22,691 bases of DNA from a virus: positions 1 to 22,691 of the IMG/VR virus record IMGVR_UViG_3300004369_000683; one strand, given 5' to 3'. The notes under the pieces are model-generated. The model saw nothing but the letters and a program-made list of their open reading frames with translations. It did no database searches and was not told where the DNA came from. The stretch's first letter is position 1; every line of letters begins with the position of its first letter. Shown here piece after piece: positions 13,332 to 19,213 of this stretch. The position numbers were made by a program, and so were the translations under genes.

Positions 13332-13484
13332 TCAGCGACGACGATTCTTCCAACCCTCGGGGACGGCAAAGCCCCAGCGAAGGTCGTCTTGATCGATGGT
13401 CTCCTCCTCTGGGTCATCAAACCCGAAGAGTTCGTCCAACAACGATTCCTCGTTCTTCTTCATCTCACCTCCCCCCATCTCCAT
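13332..13484 (-). CDS. Small acidic protein, 50 aa (or 43 aa from an internal start)
   Basis: Two starts are possible. ATG at 13484 lies 7 nt after the TAACCT -10 (leaderless, 50 residues); ATG at 13463 has a strong GGGGGGAGG ribosome-binding site 4 nt before it (43 residues). The shared part is acidic (KKNEESLLDELFGFDDPEEE) and ends in a basic WKNRRR. The G-rich site is exactly complementary over 10 nt (TGGGGGGAGG) to the loop of small RNA 1, so its translation may be RNA-controlled; this is inference. No family is recognised. Confidence 0.7.
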   Translation of the reverse strand: MEMGGGEMKKNEESLLDELFGFDDPEEETIDQDDLRWGFAVPEGWKNRRR

Positions 13485-13491
13485 ACTCTTT

Positions 13492-13520
13492 AGGTTACTG
13501 CTTATTAGGCATAACGACAA
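13492..13520 (-). promoter_or_regulatory. AATAAG-type promoter (for 13332-13484)
   Basis: Minus strand TTGTCG (13520-13515), 17-bp spacer with CTAATAAGCAG, TAACCT (13497-13492), 7 nt, ATG. Confidence 0.82.
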
Positions 13521-13599
13521 CCTCTGAATCATTTTTTCCCATAAAGATGCTGACACTTAGACAACCCGTTTCGCACGGACATTTGTTAGCGGGAGCCCC

Positions 13600-13640
13600 A
13601 TTTCTTTTTCCACAGATTTATCCACAGGGTGTGAAAAAGT
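13600..13640. repeat. DnaA-box-like block, copy A
   Basis: This 41-bp block contains a perfect DnaA box TTATCCACA (13618-13626), a TTTTCCACA and a reverse TGTGAAAA. It is about 86% identical, with two single-base gaps, to the block at 16495-16535. It lies in a gene-free stretch (13485-13883) between leftward genes and is a candidate replication origin or regulator-binding site. Confidence 0.6.
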
Positions 13641-13737
13641 CAGAAAACAGCGACCCTGCACGAAACCCACACATGGTCACCACAAAACCCATGCCCAGCA
13701 ACGGTTTTAGCGCGCAGCCCCGGTCGAGTGGCCCAAA

Positions 13738-13765
13738 TGACGCAAGGTATGACGGTGGAGGAAAG
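13738..13765. repeat. CGGTGGAGGAAAG repeat, copy A
   Basis: This 28-bp block matches 16596-16623 at 23 of 28 positions; its last 13 bases are identical there. A shorter version (CGGTGGGGGAAAG) occurs at 21894-21906. It is followed by AGATTTATCT at 13771-13780. The rest of the gene-free stretch shows a GC-rich AGCCCCGG block at about 13716, and no convincing gene. Confidence 0.6.
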
Positions 13766-13883
13766 CGAACAGATTTATCTACAACGAGCACACTTCGGGC
13801 GATGACCCAAAGTTCTGTTCACGAAAGCAGGCTGTGGTTGTTGAGGGGTTTTTGGCGGGGCTACCGGAGCCGCCGGCGTCTGG

Positions 13884-14033
13884 TCAGACTCGTCCTTGGC
13901 CACGGTACTTCTTCTTGTAGTTCTTGGAGGTCGGAGACTGCGACGAACCACGCTTGGCATGAACACCTTTGCGCTTTGGCTTCTGCGTCTCAACAACAAC
14001 GCCGAACGAACTTGACCGAGAAGGCTTTGCCAT
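13884..14033 (-). CDS. Small basic conserved phage protein, 49 aa
   Basis: The ATG at 14033 is preceded by AAGGAG with a 5-nt gap, so this mRNA has a leader. The product (MAKPSRSSSFGVVVETQKPK, then RKGVHAKRGSSQSPTSKNYK and KKYRGQGRV) matches a small protein pattern common in tailed phages: K-R-K-G-V-H-A-K ... S-K-N-Y-K-K-x-Y-R-G-Q-G. It is very basic, and nucleic-acid association is likely. I recall this pattern as conserved but unassigned. A longer frame on the same strand (13775-13999) is out of frame with it and was not accepted. Confidence 0.85.
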   Translation of the reverse strand: MAKPSRSSSFGVVVETQKPKRKGVHAKRGSSQSPTSKNYKKKYRGQGRV

Positions 14034-14103
14034 GACTGCTCCTTACTACCCGTACCTTACACAGATAGTTTACCGCAGCAGCCCCGGCGGCGGCCCCACG
14101 ATT

Positions 14104-15189
14104 TCAGCGAACCACCGCAGTCACTTGGTGCTTGATAACCAACGGAGCATGATCTGGCCCCTTGATGTGCGGAGACACGAACGTCATACGACGAGCCTCA
14201 GGGTCAGCCTGCTCACCCAACTCCTTGTACCATTGACGACGCCAATAGCCACGGACGAAGATCTGGTGATCCAAACCAGTCCCCGTGCCAGTCCCGTCTT
14301 CATGGCCCGCACGACGTTGGCGACGAAGCCGAAGCGTAGTGACTTGGCCGTCCCACTTGGCCTTAGATGCCTCACGCTCAACAGCACGACGCTCCAAACG
14401 GGAGAACTCCGAGCCAACTGGTTTGCGAACGAGGATCTCCTGCCAGCAGAAGCGCATCAACGAAAGGAAGAACTTACGCATGTACGCTACGTCTGGGGTA
14501 GCGACCAGAAAGCCCTCCGGGGCTTCATGCTCCTCATCAGTCCACTTCTGAGTGAATGACCAAGCGTGGAAGTCCATGATGTAGAGGCTTTGCCCCTGTC
14601 CAGCGAGACGTTCGATCATCGTCTCTTTCTCTCCGTCTTCGTGCGATTCCATCACACGATCAACAGCCTGTTTCAGCAACTCGCCGTTGGTGTAGATCAT
14701 CAGCGAAAGACCGGAAGATTTAGTCCCGTCCATGTTGGTGACTTCGGTGACTTTCCATCCAACACCGCACCAACCGACAGATCCGGTAACGAACCGTTCG
14801 TCCTCAAACTTGAGTGGCTTGCCGAACATGATGAAACCTTTATCGGCAATGAGATCGTCGTAGCGAATCGGCTCAGGTTCCATGATGGACGCACCGTAAT
14901 CAAGCAACGTCATGATCTCAGGGCTGATCCATGTGGTTGGGTTGCCAAGGATCATCCGTTCCAGTTGGAGGAGTCCGTATGTTCCTTCCAGTTGGCTCAT
15001 TTTGTCGTCAACGTCACTACGGCTTGACATGGAACGCCATAGTGCTAGAGCCTGAATGAAAACGTCGTGGTCGACAGTCCCGTCACGCGGGTCTCCCCAA
15101 CCGGAGCGTGCGCCATTATCAAGTGTGTGACGCACCCGTTTGGCACGGTCGTTGTGGTGTCGAACGGAGTCGGCGATGCCGTACTTCAC
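14104..15189 (-). CDS. Conserved phage hypothetical protein, 361 aa
   Basis: The GTG at 15189 overlaps the upstream stop by 4 bp (GTGA); an extension to 15261 would lie inside that gene and was rejected. The 361-residue protein has an N-terminal segment (HHNDRAKRVRHTLDNGARSG, then a WRSMSSRSD helix) and a central domain (GKPLKFEDERFVTGSVGW, DFHAWSFTQKW). The C-terminus is basic (LRLRRQRRAGHEDG, YWRRQWYKELGEQ, ending FVSPHIKGPDHAPLVIKHQV). I recall the IKGPD-x-APLVIK ending from unassigned actinophage proteins. The many arginines suggest nucleic-acid contact. Function unknown. Confidence 0.8.
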   Translation of the reverse strand: MKYGIADSVRHHNDRAKRVRHTLDNGARSGWGDPRDGTVDHDVFIQALALWRSMSSRSDVDDKMSQLEGTYGLLQLERMILGNPTTWISPEIMTLLDYGASIMEPEPIRYDDLIADKGFIMFGKPLKFEDERFVTGSVGWCGVGWKVTEVTNMDGTKSSGLSLMIYTNGELLKQAVDRVMESHEDGEKETMIERLAGQGQSLYIMDFHAWSFTQKWTDEEHEAPEGFLVATPDVAYMRKFFLSLMRFCWQEILVRKPVGSEFSRLERRAVEREASKAKWDGQVTTLRLRRQRRAGHEDGTGTGTGLDHQIFVRGYWRRQWYKELGEQADPEARRMTFVSPHIKGPDHAPLVIKHQVTAVVR

Positions 15190-15431
15190 TTGTAGGTACC
15201 GCCGTCGAACAGGAACGCACGATGGCGATGTCCAGCGAGATGAGTGCCACAGGCGTCGCACGGAGCCTTGGAGAACTCCAAGCAGTATTCCTCGTTCTCA
15301 CCGCAGTCAATGATGAGGTTGTCGGGGAACGCCTTGACTTCGGCCTCACGAGCCTCGTCGTCCAGACCGGTCAGGTCGGCGTTGGCATGCCACATAGTGC
15401 AGTCGGTACAGATCATCATTCCGTCATCCAT
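15186..15431 (-). CDS. Small zinc-site protein, 81 aa
   Basis: The ATG at 15431 lies 7 nt after TATCGT, so the start is leaderless. The product has two C-x2-C pairs, CTDC (8-11) and CDAC (58-61), with H15 and the histidines of GTHLAGHRHRA beyond, fitting a zinc ribbon. The middle is acidic and includes NLIIDCGENEEYCLEF. The C-D-x-C-G-T-x-L-A-G-x-R-H ending recurs in small actinophage proteins. It is coupled by GTGA to the 361-aa gene. Confidence 0.82.
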   Translation of the reverse strand: MDDGMMICTDCTMWHANADLTGLDDEAREAEVKAFPDNLIIDCGENEEYCLEFSKAPCDACGTHLAGHRHRAFLFDGGTYK

Positions 15432-15438
15432 GTACAGA

Positions 15439-15467
15439 ACGATACCGCTTATTCGCTACAACAACAA
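15439..15467 (-). promoter_or_regulatory. AATAAG-type promoter (for 15186-15431)
   Basis: Minus strand TTGTTG (15467-15462), 17-bp spacer with GCGAATAAGCGG, TATCGT (15444-15439), 7 nt, ATG. TGTCAAGAAATCT, the conserved upstream AT element, begins just after the tRNA gene. Confidence 0.87.
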
Positions 15468-15495
15468 CCTGAGTCAAAAGATTTCTTGACATTCG

Positions 15496-15568
15496 TACCC
15501 CCCGTGGGACTCGAACCCACAACTAACGGGTTAAAAGCCCGCTACTCTGCCAGTTGAGTTAGAGGGGC
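15496..15568 (-). tRNA. tRNA-Lys (anticodon UUU)
   Basis: The minus strand folds into a complete 73-nt cloverleaf. The acceptor is GCCCCTC/GGGGGGT with two G-U pairs, the D arm ACTC/GAGT, the anticodon stem GCGGG/CCCGT with loop CTTTTAA, and the T arm GTGGG-TTCGAGT-CCCAC; the discriminator is A. The 3' CCA is not encoded. It is transcribed with the small-gene operon upstream and lies directly before the promoter at 15439. It may compensate for AAA lysine codons in phage genes. Confidence 0.95.
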
Positions 15569-15578
15569 CGGCGGGGCT

Positions 15579-15785
15579 TCAGAACAGGCTTTCTTCCTGC
15601 CATCCGCCCTCTTTGCGCCTATTGATGTCGTAGCACGCCTTGTGGAAGTAACGGTACTTCTCGTTCTCAATAGCGAAGTACGTCTTCGCAGCCCCGGCGA
15701 TCCACACCTCCGCCAACCTCACACACGATGCGGCCTTGATGTCGTAGATCGTGTTTCCGCAGGTTTCGCAATAGTGGAGGCTCAT
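15579..15785 (-). CDS. Small zinc-site protein, 68 aa
   Basis: The ATG at 15785 follows the preceding stop by 3 nt. The product begins MSLHYCETCGNTIYDIKAAS with C-x2-C at 6-9. A likely second half of the site is H48 and C51 in YFHKACYD, a zinc-ribbon-like arrangement resembling the 46-aa protein at 16138-16278. The C-terminus is basic then acidic (NRRKEGGWQEESLF). It is the last protein gene of the operon before the tRNA. Confidence 0.78.
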   Translation of the reverse strand: MSLHYCETCGNTIYDIKAASCVRLAEVWIAGAAKTYFAIENEKYRYFHKACYDINRRKEGGWQEESLF

Positions 15786-15788
15786 GCC

Positions 15789-15956
15789 TCAGTATCCTAC
15801 CGGAGCGATGTGCAAGCCGTAAAGGACTGATGTGTCGTAATCCTCACGATTTGCGTCAATCCAGCGGATGCATTCATCCAGCGAGCCTTCGAACTCCGGG
15901 ACTTCGGAATCTGGGAGACAGCCGAGAGAGTGGTACCAGACAACGTGGGTTTTCAC
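15789..15956 (-). CDS. Small hypothetical protein, 55 aa
   Basis: A GTG start at 15956 overlaps the previous stop by 4 bp (GTGA). The product reads MKTHVVWYHSLGCLPDSEVP, then EFEGSLDECIRWIDANREDY, and ends with HIAPVGY. The H-V-V-W-Y-H-S-L-G-C-L-P-D opening is one I recall from small actinophage proteins; function unknown. Context as the fourth member of a five-gene overlapping run supports it strongly despite its size. Confidence 0.8.
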   Translation of the reverse strand: MKTHVVWYHSLGCLPDSEVPEFEGSLDECIRWIDANREDYDTSVLYGLHIAPVGY

Positions 15957-16141
15957 TTGACCAACTCCTTCGTCTCGGTCTCAACGATCTGCCATGTGGC
16001 GATGCCCTCGTGAGTCTTGGCGACCTTTTGGAGTCCCGCCTCGATGACTCGACCGAAGTACGACGGGTGCCATTCGTCGCAATCCTCGCAGTCCATCGTG
16101 AGGTCGATGGTCACACGAACCGTGTGTCGTGGCATTGTCAT
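15953..16141 (-). CDS. Small acidic protein with CxxC, 62 aa
   Basis: The ATG at 16141 overlaps the previous stop (ATGA) and has GGAAGGGG nearby; a second in-frame ATG two codons on is possible. The product begins MTMPRHTVRVTIDLTMDCED and has one C-x2-C pair (18-21) followed by W-H, then a helix (FGRVIEAGLQKVAKTHEG) and a strand (IATWQIVETET). It probably forms a small mixed domain; no family is recognised. Confidence 0.76.
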   Translation of the reverse strand: MTMPRHTVRVTIDLTMDCEDCDEWHPSYFGRVIEAGLQKVAKTHEGIATWQIVETETKELVK

Positions 16142-16278
16142 TCCCCTTCCTGTAGGAACGCCTCGTACTCCATGTGATCTGAAGCACGATCGTATTGGAA
16201 CTGGTCGTAGCACCCCTTGTGGGCGTGCTTGTAGTCGTCGATGGGGTCGATTTGCCCACCGCAGAAGTCGCATTTCAT
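16138..16278 (-). CDS. Small zinc-site protein, 46 aa
   Basis: The ATG at 16278 overlaps the upstream stop by 4 bp (ATGA). The product begins MKCDFCGGQIDPIDDYKHAH and continues KGCYDQFQ. C3-x2-C6 and H20-x2-C23 form a plausible zinc site, similar in layout to the 15579-15785 product. The second half is acidic (DHMEYEAFLQEGE). A longer frame to 16374 lies inside the preceding gene and was rejected. Confidence 0.8.
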   Translation of the reverse strand: MKCDFCGGQIDPIDDYKHAHKGCYDQFQYDRASDHMEYEAFLQEGE

Positions 16279-16436
16279 TTGAGCATCATCCCTTCGTAGA
16301 CGGTCTCGTAGTTGTCGAACATCCCATCTTGAGCCGAAATGTATTCGATCCATTCGCCGTAGCAGGTCTCGCACAGGTCATCGAACCCCTGAGCGTCGTC
16401 GCAGGCTTGTGTGTGGAACTTTCCCCGATCAGTCAT
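16275..16436 (-). CDS. Small zinc-site protein, 53 aa, first of a five-gene run
   Basis: The ATG at 16436 lies 6 nt after the TTTACT -10, so the message is leaderless. The product (MTDRGKFHTQACDDAQGFDD, then LCETCYGEWIEYISAQ) has a C-x2-C pair plus one more Cys and a His, suggesting a partial zinc site. The C-terminus is acidic (DNYETVYEGMMLK). It heads the overlapping run 16436-15789, whose members are all small and mostly Cys-rich. Confidence 0.78.
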   Translation of the reverse strand: MTDRGKFHTQACDDAQGFDDLCETCYGEWIEYISAQDGMFDNYETVYEGMMLK

Positions 16437-16442
16437 AGGTAC

Positions 16443-16471
16443 AGTAAACAGGTTATTCAGCATAATCACAA
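16443..16471 (-). promoter_or_regulatory. AATAAG-family promoter (for the five-gene run)
   Basis: Minus strand TTGTGA (16471-16466), 17-bp spacer with TGAATAACCTG, TTTACT (16448-16443), 6 nt, ATG. TGTCAAATAAATCT lies upstream and directly abuts the DnaA-box-like block at 16495. Confidence 0.85.
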
Positions 16472-16494
16472 CCTGATTCGCAGATTTATTTGAC

Positions 16495-16535
16495 ATTTCT
16501 TTTCCACAGGTTTTTCCACAGGCTGTGGACAAAGT
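16495..16535. repeat. DnaA-box-like block, copy B
   Basis: This 41-bp block has TTTTCCACAGG twice and then CTGTGGACAAAG, so three TTNTCCACA-like boxes in both orientations. It is about 86% identical to 13600-13640 and is followed, as there, by a GC-rich block and the CGGTGGAGGAAAG repeat. Confidence 0.6.
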
Positions 16536-16595
16536 TTCGATTTTTCCGTTTTTCGGCAGCCAACCAGAACGCCGGCGGCGGCCCCGGCAAAAGTG

Positions 16596-16623
16596 TTGCG
16601 CAAAGTAACACGGTGGAGGAAAG
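16596..16623. repeat. CGGTGGAGGAAAG repeat, copy B
   Basis: This block matches 13738-13765 at 23 of 28 positions. It ends three bases before the stop of the gene at 16626. Between it and the DnaA-like block lies a GCCGGCGGCGGCCCCGGC stretch (about 16571-16588) that can form a hairpin. Confidence 0.6.
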
Positions 16624-16625
16624 GG

Positions 16626-17066
16626 TCAGTCATCATCCGAAAAAGCCGAGTGAAACACCTTACAAGGCACCCAACGATACTCGTCAGTTGCGCCTTCCTC
16701 ATTCGGGCTGTCCTGCCACAAATGGAACTCCGTGGCCCCTTTCTCCGGGACTTCGTAGCGCAGCGAGAAGTCGTTACCCGCATGAATCATAAAATCAAGC
16801 AGTTCATGAACAAACTGGATGCGCACGAAACCCGAGTCACGGGTGTACGACAGGTCGTCGTTCTGGACGATGATGTTGGAGAACCCAAACCACAGCGTTT
16901 TGGTCTGGCCCCACCAGTCCCGGATCGACTCCTCAAAATCGAAGCGTTGCCATTCCCAACAGTTGCCAAGACATTCGTCCACTTCGGTTCCGCTGTCGTC
17001 AACGCAGTCGCAGACGTATGTGGAAAAGAACTTGGTCGTGTGCGGAGGTTCAGTAAAGGTATCCAC
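16626..17066 (-). CDS. Hypothetical protein, 146 aa
   Basis: The GTG at 17066 lies 7 nt after TACCAT, with TTGTGA 18 bp further up, so a leaderless GTG start is inferred; a longer frame would run through the promoter. The product has an N-terminal cysteine group (STYVCDCVDD, DECLGNCWEW), then an aromatic-rich middle (DWWGQTKTLWFGFSNIIVQN) and an acidic end (FSDDD). It may be a small zinc- or disulfide-stabilised domain. No family is recognised. Confidence 0.74.
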   Translation of the reverse strand: MDTFTEPPHTTKFFSTYVCDCVDDSGTEVDECLGNCWEWQRFDFEESIRDWWGQTKTLWFGFSNIIVQNDDLSYTRDSGFVRIQFVHELLDFMIHAGNDFSLRYEVPEKGATEFHLWQDSPNEEGATDEYRWVPCKVFHSAFSDDD

Positions 17067-17073
17067 TTGACAA

Positions 17074-17103
17074 ATGGTACCAGAGGGGTGTGTTAGATCA
17101 CAA
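17074..17103 (-). promoter_or_regulatory. GGTTGT-type promoter (for 16626-17066)
   Basis: Minus strand TTGTGA (17103-17098), 18-bp spacer without the AATAAG core, TACCAT (17079-17074), 7 nt, GTG. It shares the GGTTGTGAT -35 with the promoter at 16443 but has lost the spacer motif. Confidence 0.62.
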
Positions 17104-17133
17104 CCAGATCGCGGGACTTCGGCGGCGTCCGGG

Positions 17134-17448
17134 CTAATCAAACCACGACGGGTTCATCCACGACAATTCCTCCAAGACGCGCTTCACCCCGGTCTCACGG
17201 TTACATTCGACGGCTTCCAAGATGAGTTCCAGCCCCGTCTTCAGCATTTTCTCGGAAGACCCGACAGGCATAGCCGTACAGTACGAGCCGTTATCCACAG
17301 ACTCCCACACGCCGTCTTCTGCCAACTCCATAACATCGAAGCGAAGCAGTTCTACGTCGTCGGGGTTGTCTGGGTTGTAGTCGCCGTCCCACCCTTCGCC
17401 TATGTCTGACCACATGACTTTGAGGTCACCTTTGACGAGTTCCATCAT
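17134..17448 (-). CDS. Hypothetical acidic protein, 104 aa
   Basis: The ATG at 17448 overlaps the upstream stop by 4 bp (ATGA). The product is acidic and starts MMELVKGDLKVMWSDIGEGW; an Asp/Asn/Pro-rich loop (DGDYNPDNPDDVELLRFDV) resembles a short calcium-like loop but shows no proven EF-hand. The C-terminal part is helical (EKMLKTGLELILEAVECN) and ends WMNPSWFD. The opening is reminiscent of unassigned phage proteins with a G-E-G-W-x-G-D-Y-N-P-x-x-P-x-D pattern. Function unknown. Confidence 0.78.
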   Translation of the reverse strand: MMELVKGDLKVMWSDIGEGWDGDYNPDNPDDVELLRFDVMELAEDGVWESVDNGSYCTAMPVGSSEKMLKTGLELILEAVECNRETGVKRVLEELSWMNPSWFD

Positions 17449-17660
17449 TCGTTCCCTTCTGGTTCACAGACCATTCCGTCGCACGAGCCGTACTGACGGC
17501 AAAAGCGGTAATAATTGGCACAATTCTGCTTGGTGAACTCGTTGACGAGAGCCCCGGCATCACGTTCCGCCTTCGCCTCCTGCCAATACTGGCGTTCGGC
17601 CTGTCTACGACCCCGACGTTTGCCGAAGCCGTAGACAATGAGACCTCCGAACAAGCCCAT
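17445..17660 (-). CDS. Small membrane-anchored-like protein, 71 aa
   Basis: The ATG at 17660 overlaps the upstream TAA (TAATG). The N-terminus MGLFGGLIVYGFGKRRGRRQ is a short hydrophobic stretch followed by a basic cluster, which could be a single membrane anchor with the rest inside the cell; at about 13 residues it is short for a full span. The remainder is charged and then Cys-bearing (QNCANYYRFCRQYGSCDGMV), possibly metal-binding. No family is recognised. Confidence 0.74.
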   Translation of the reverse strand: MGLFGGLIVYGFGKRRGRRQAERQYWQEAKAERDAGALVNEFTKQNCANYYRFCRQYGSCDGMVCEPEGNE

Positions 17661-18181
17661 TACCAAATCTCGAATCCGCCAGAGGCGATACAGAAATGGG
17701 CGAACTCTTTCACGTTCTCAACTTGGAACGGGTAGTTGGCGAGCCACGGCTCCTGCGTGCCGACACCATCACAGCCGTTACACCAGCCGTGCGTGCGACC
17801 CACCAGAATGACTGTCGCCTCGTCAAGTTCACGAGTCGGCATCCCCATCTCCACGCCAATGGAATCAGAGCGAATACCGGTCGCATGACAATGCTGACAG
17901 TCGGTGCGAGGCAACTCAGCGAGTTTGGCGTAGTACGCCAACCGATAGTCCTCCGTCACGCCGTCCTCAATGTCGTTGAGGAGACGATTACCCAGAGCGA
18001 GTGCTTGCTCCGAGTCCAGAGAGAAGCCGGAGTTGGTATGTCCCTCGCCTTCAGGGTCGCCCACGATGTCGTCGTGGAGATTCAGGCAGTAGTCCCAGAG
18101 GGGGTGCCAGAACCAGACGTTGTTGCGAAAGTATTCGCCGGTTTCGGACTGTGCGTTCTTGCCGTACACATCCATTCCCAT
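17660..18181 (-). CDS. Conserved phage protein with DnaJ-type Cys repeats
   Basis: The ATG at 18181 has AGGAGG 7 nt before it, so this member of the promoter family has a leader of about 40 nt. The 173-residue product opens MGMDVYGKNAQSETGEYFRN and NVWFWHPLWDYC, a start seen in many phage and some bacterial proteins of unknown function. Two C-x2-C motifs, CQHCHATG (about 95-102) and CNGCDGVG (about 136-143), match the DnaJ central zinc repeat CxxCxGxG. It probably binds zinc and a protein partner; a chaperone role is not shown. Confidence 0.85.
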   Translation of the reverse strand: MGMDVYGKNAQSETGEYFRNNVWFWHPLWDYCLNLHDDIVGDPEGEGHTNSGFSLDSEQALALGNRLLNDIEDGVTEDYRLAYYAKLAELPRTDCQHCHATGIRSDSIGVEMGMPTRELDEATVILVGRTHGWCNGCDGVGTQEPWLANYPFQVENVKEFAHFCIASGGFEIW

Positions 18182-18228
18182 GATGGTGCCTCCTAGAGAG
18201 CAGGTCGGGCGTATTCCCGACAACATGA

Positions 18229-18257
18229 ACGATACGCCTTATTCACTACAAGCACAA
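18229..18257 (-). promoter_or_regulatory. AATAAG-type promoter (for 17660-18181)
   Basis: Minus strand TTGTGC (18257-18252), 17-bp spacer with GTGAATAAGGCG, TATCGT (18234-18229). The ATG 2 nt later is too close and the true start is at 18181; the leader carries TCGGG/CCCGA arms. The upstream AT element lies in the last codons of the preceding gene. Confidence 0.83.
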
Positions 18258-18259
18258 CC

Positions 18260-18706
18260 TTATTCCGAAGATTTTTTGACAGATTCTCCGTAGCCGTACT
18301 TACACGCCACAAGAATCGCCGGATGGTAGTTGTGCCACCAGTCGTCGTCCCAGCCCAAAATCACCTCAGCCAGAACAGCCAACTCCTCGTCGGACGCCCC
18401 GGTCGCCCACTTCAGAGCGTCAGCGTCAGGATGGTTCGGGTCGTAATCCAACATCCCAGAATCGAGCATAACTTGGGCTTCCTCACGAATGGCGGTGGGG
18501 GAAAAGGCCACACAGTTACCCCATGCGAGATCGTTTTCAGCCAAGTTGATCGGTTTGCCGTGTTCCCGCATGACAGCGAGTGCTTCGGTCTCGTCATACT
18601 CACCGTATGTGAGATTCTCAAAGAAACGCGGGGCTGCGCCGGCGTCAACGATTTGACAGGACTCAACGAGCCAGACTTGTCCCTCAGGCGTAAAAAGGTA
18701 TTTCAC
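18260..18706 (-). CDS. Hypothetical acidic protein, 148 aa
   Basis: A GTG start at 18706 with GGAGG 7 nt before it overlaps the upstream gene by 23 bp. The product starts MKYLFTPEGQVWLVESCQIV and contains FFENLTYGEYDETEALAVM, an acidic middle (DYDPNHPDADALKWA) and WDDDWWHNYHPAILVACKYG. It looks like a small globular protein of unknown family. Its last codons (SVKKSSE and stop) coincide with the AT element of the next promoter. Confidence 0.78.
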   Translation of the reverse strand: MKYLFTPEGQVWLVESCQIVDAGAAPRFFENLTYGEYDETEALAVMREHGKPINLAENDLAWGNCVAFSPTAIREEAQVMLDSGMLDYDPNHPDADALKWATGASDEELAVLAEVILGWDDDWWHNYHPAILVACKYGYGESVKKSSE

Positions 18707-18899
18707 CGATGACCTCCCAGTCGTCTTCGTCAGCGATCAAGCCGAGCGATGAGCCGTTGTCCCACTTGACATGGATGGTTCCCATGTCGTCGGTCAGGAT
18801 CACAGTCCCTTCGGAGCCCCGAGGGAGTTGTGTGTAAACATCCGTTGTCTGAACGAGGCGGACACGAGTTCCGCGATCAAGTTTGAGAAAGTTCATCAT
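18684..18899 (-). CDS. DUF4314-like protein, 71 aa
   Basis: The ATG at 18899 overlaps the upstream stop by 4 bp (ATGA). The product has the SH3-like pattern of DUF4314: G-T-R-V-R-L-V then LPRGSEGTVILTDDMGTIHV and KWDNGSSLGLIADEDDWEVI. This small beta-barrel family is found in phages and actinobacteria; its function is not established. It sits in the middle of the 19622-18260 operon. Confidence 0.85.
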   Translation of the reverse strand: MMNFLKLDRGTRVRLVQTTDVYTQLPRGSEGTVILTDDMGTIHVKWDNGSSLGLIADEDDWEVIGEIPFYA

Positions 18900-19213
18900 T
18901 TCGTTTTCTCCGCAAGTAGGTCGGCGTAAGCCATACCGATGAGTTCCCAGCCGGATTCGGTCAAATGGTCGGTCAGACCCTTGCGCCACTCGTATGAAGT
19001 GGTGAGGTCGTTGACCCATTCATCCAGTTCGTCTTCGGTGAGTTCGGGCAGGTCGTCGGCCTCACGACAGTTGGTGATGTGTTCACGAAGGTCGTCAAGG
19101 CAGAATACAGTCCCGCTCCACCCGAACTTTGCGATGAGTTCGTGGAACACGCCGAATCCGTCGCCTTGTGTTTCGATGCCATCTACGATGGCTTTGATTT
19201 CGTCACGAGTCAT
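18896..19213 (-). CDS. Hypothetical acidic helical protein, 105 aa
   Basis: The ATG at 19213 overlaps the upstream gene by 11 bp. The product is acidic and helical: MTRDEIKAIVDGIETQGDGF, FHELIAKFGWSGTVFCLDDL, then an acidic patch (READDLPELTEDELDEWVND) and a C-terminal helix (MAYADLLAEKTK). High negative charge at this size is common in phage proteins that mimic DNA or bind host enzymes, but nothing specific is seen. No family is recognised. Confidence 0.78.
   Translation of the reverse strand: MTRDEIKAIVDGIETQGDGFGVFHELIAKFGWSGTVFCLDDLREHITNCREADDLPELTEDELDEWVNDLTTSYEWRKGLTDHLTESGWELIGMAYADLLAEKTK

Noticed and set aside
13840-13883. Terminator hairpin after the gene ending at 13884
   Set aside because: GGCGGGG/CCGCC arms can pair, but no T-run follows on either strand and the stem is short; it may be only the GC-rich AGCCCCG word.
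13775-13999. Minus-strand frame ending in a CARC-like motif
   Set aside because: It overlaps, in another frame, the well-supported small basic protein at 13884-14033 and has no ribosome-binding site of its own.
13600-16623. CRISPR array or transposon ends
   Set aside because: The repeats are two copies only, 2.9 kb apart, in direct orientation with unique genes between and without target duplications or a transposase gene.
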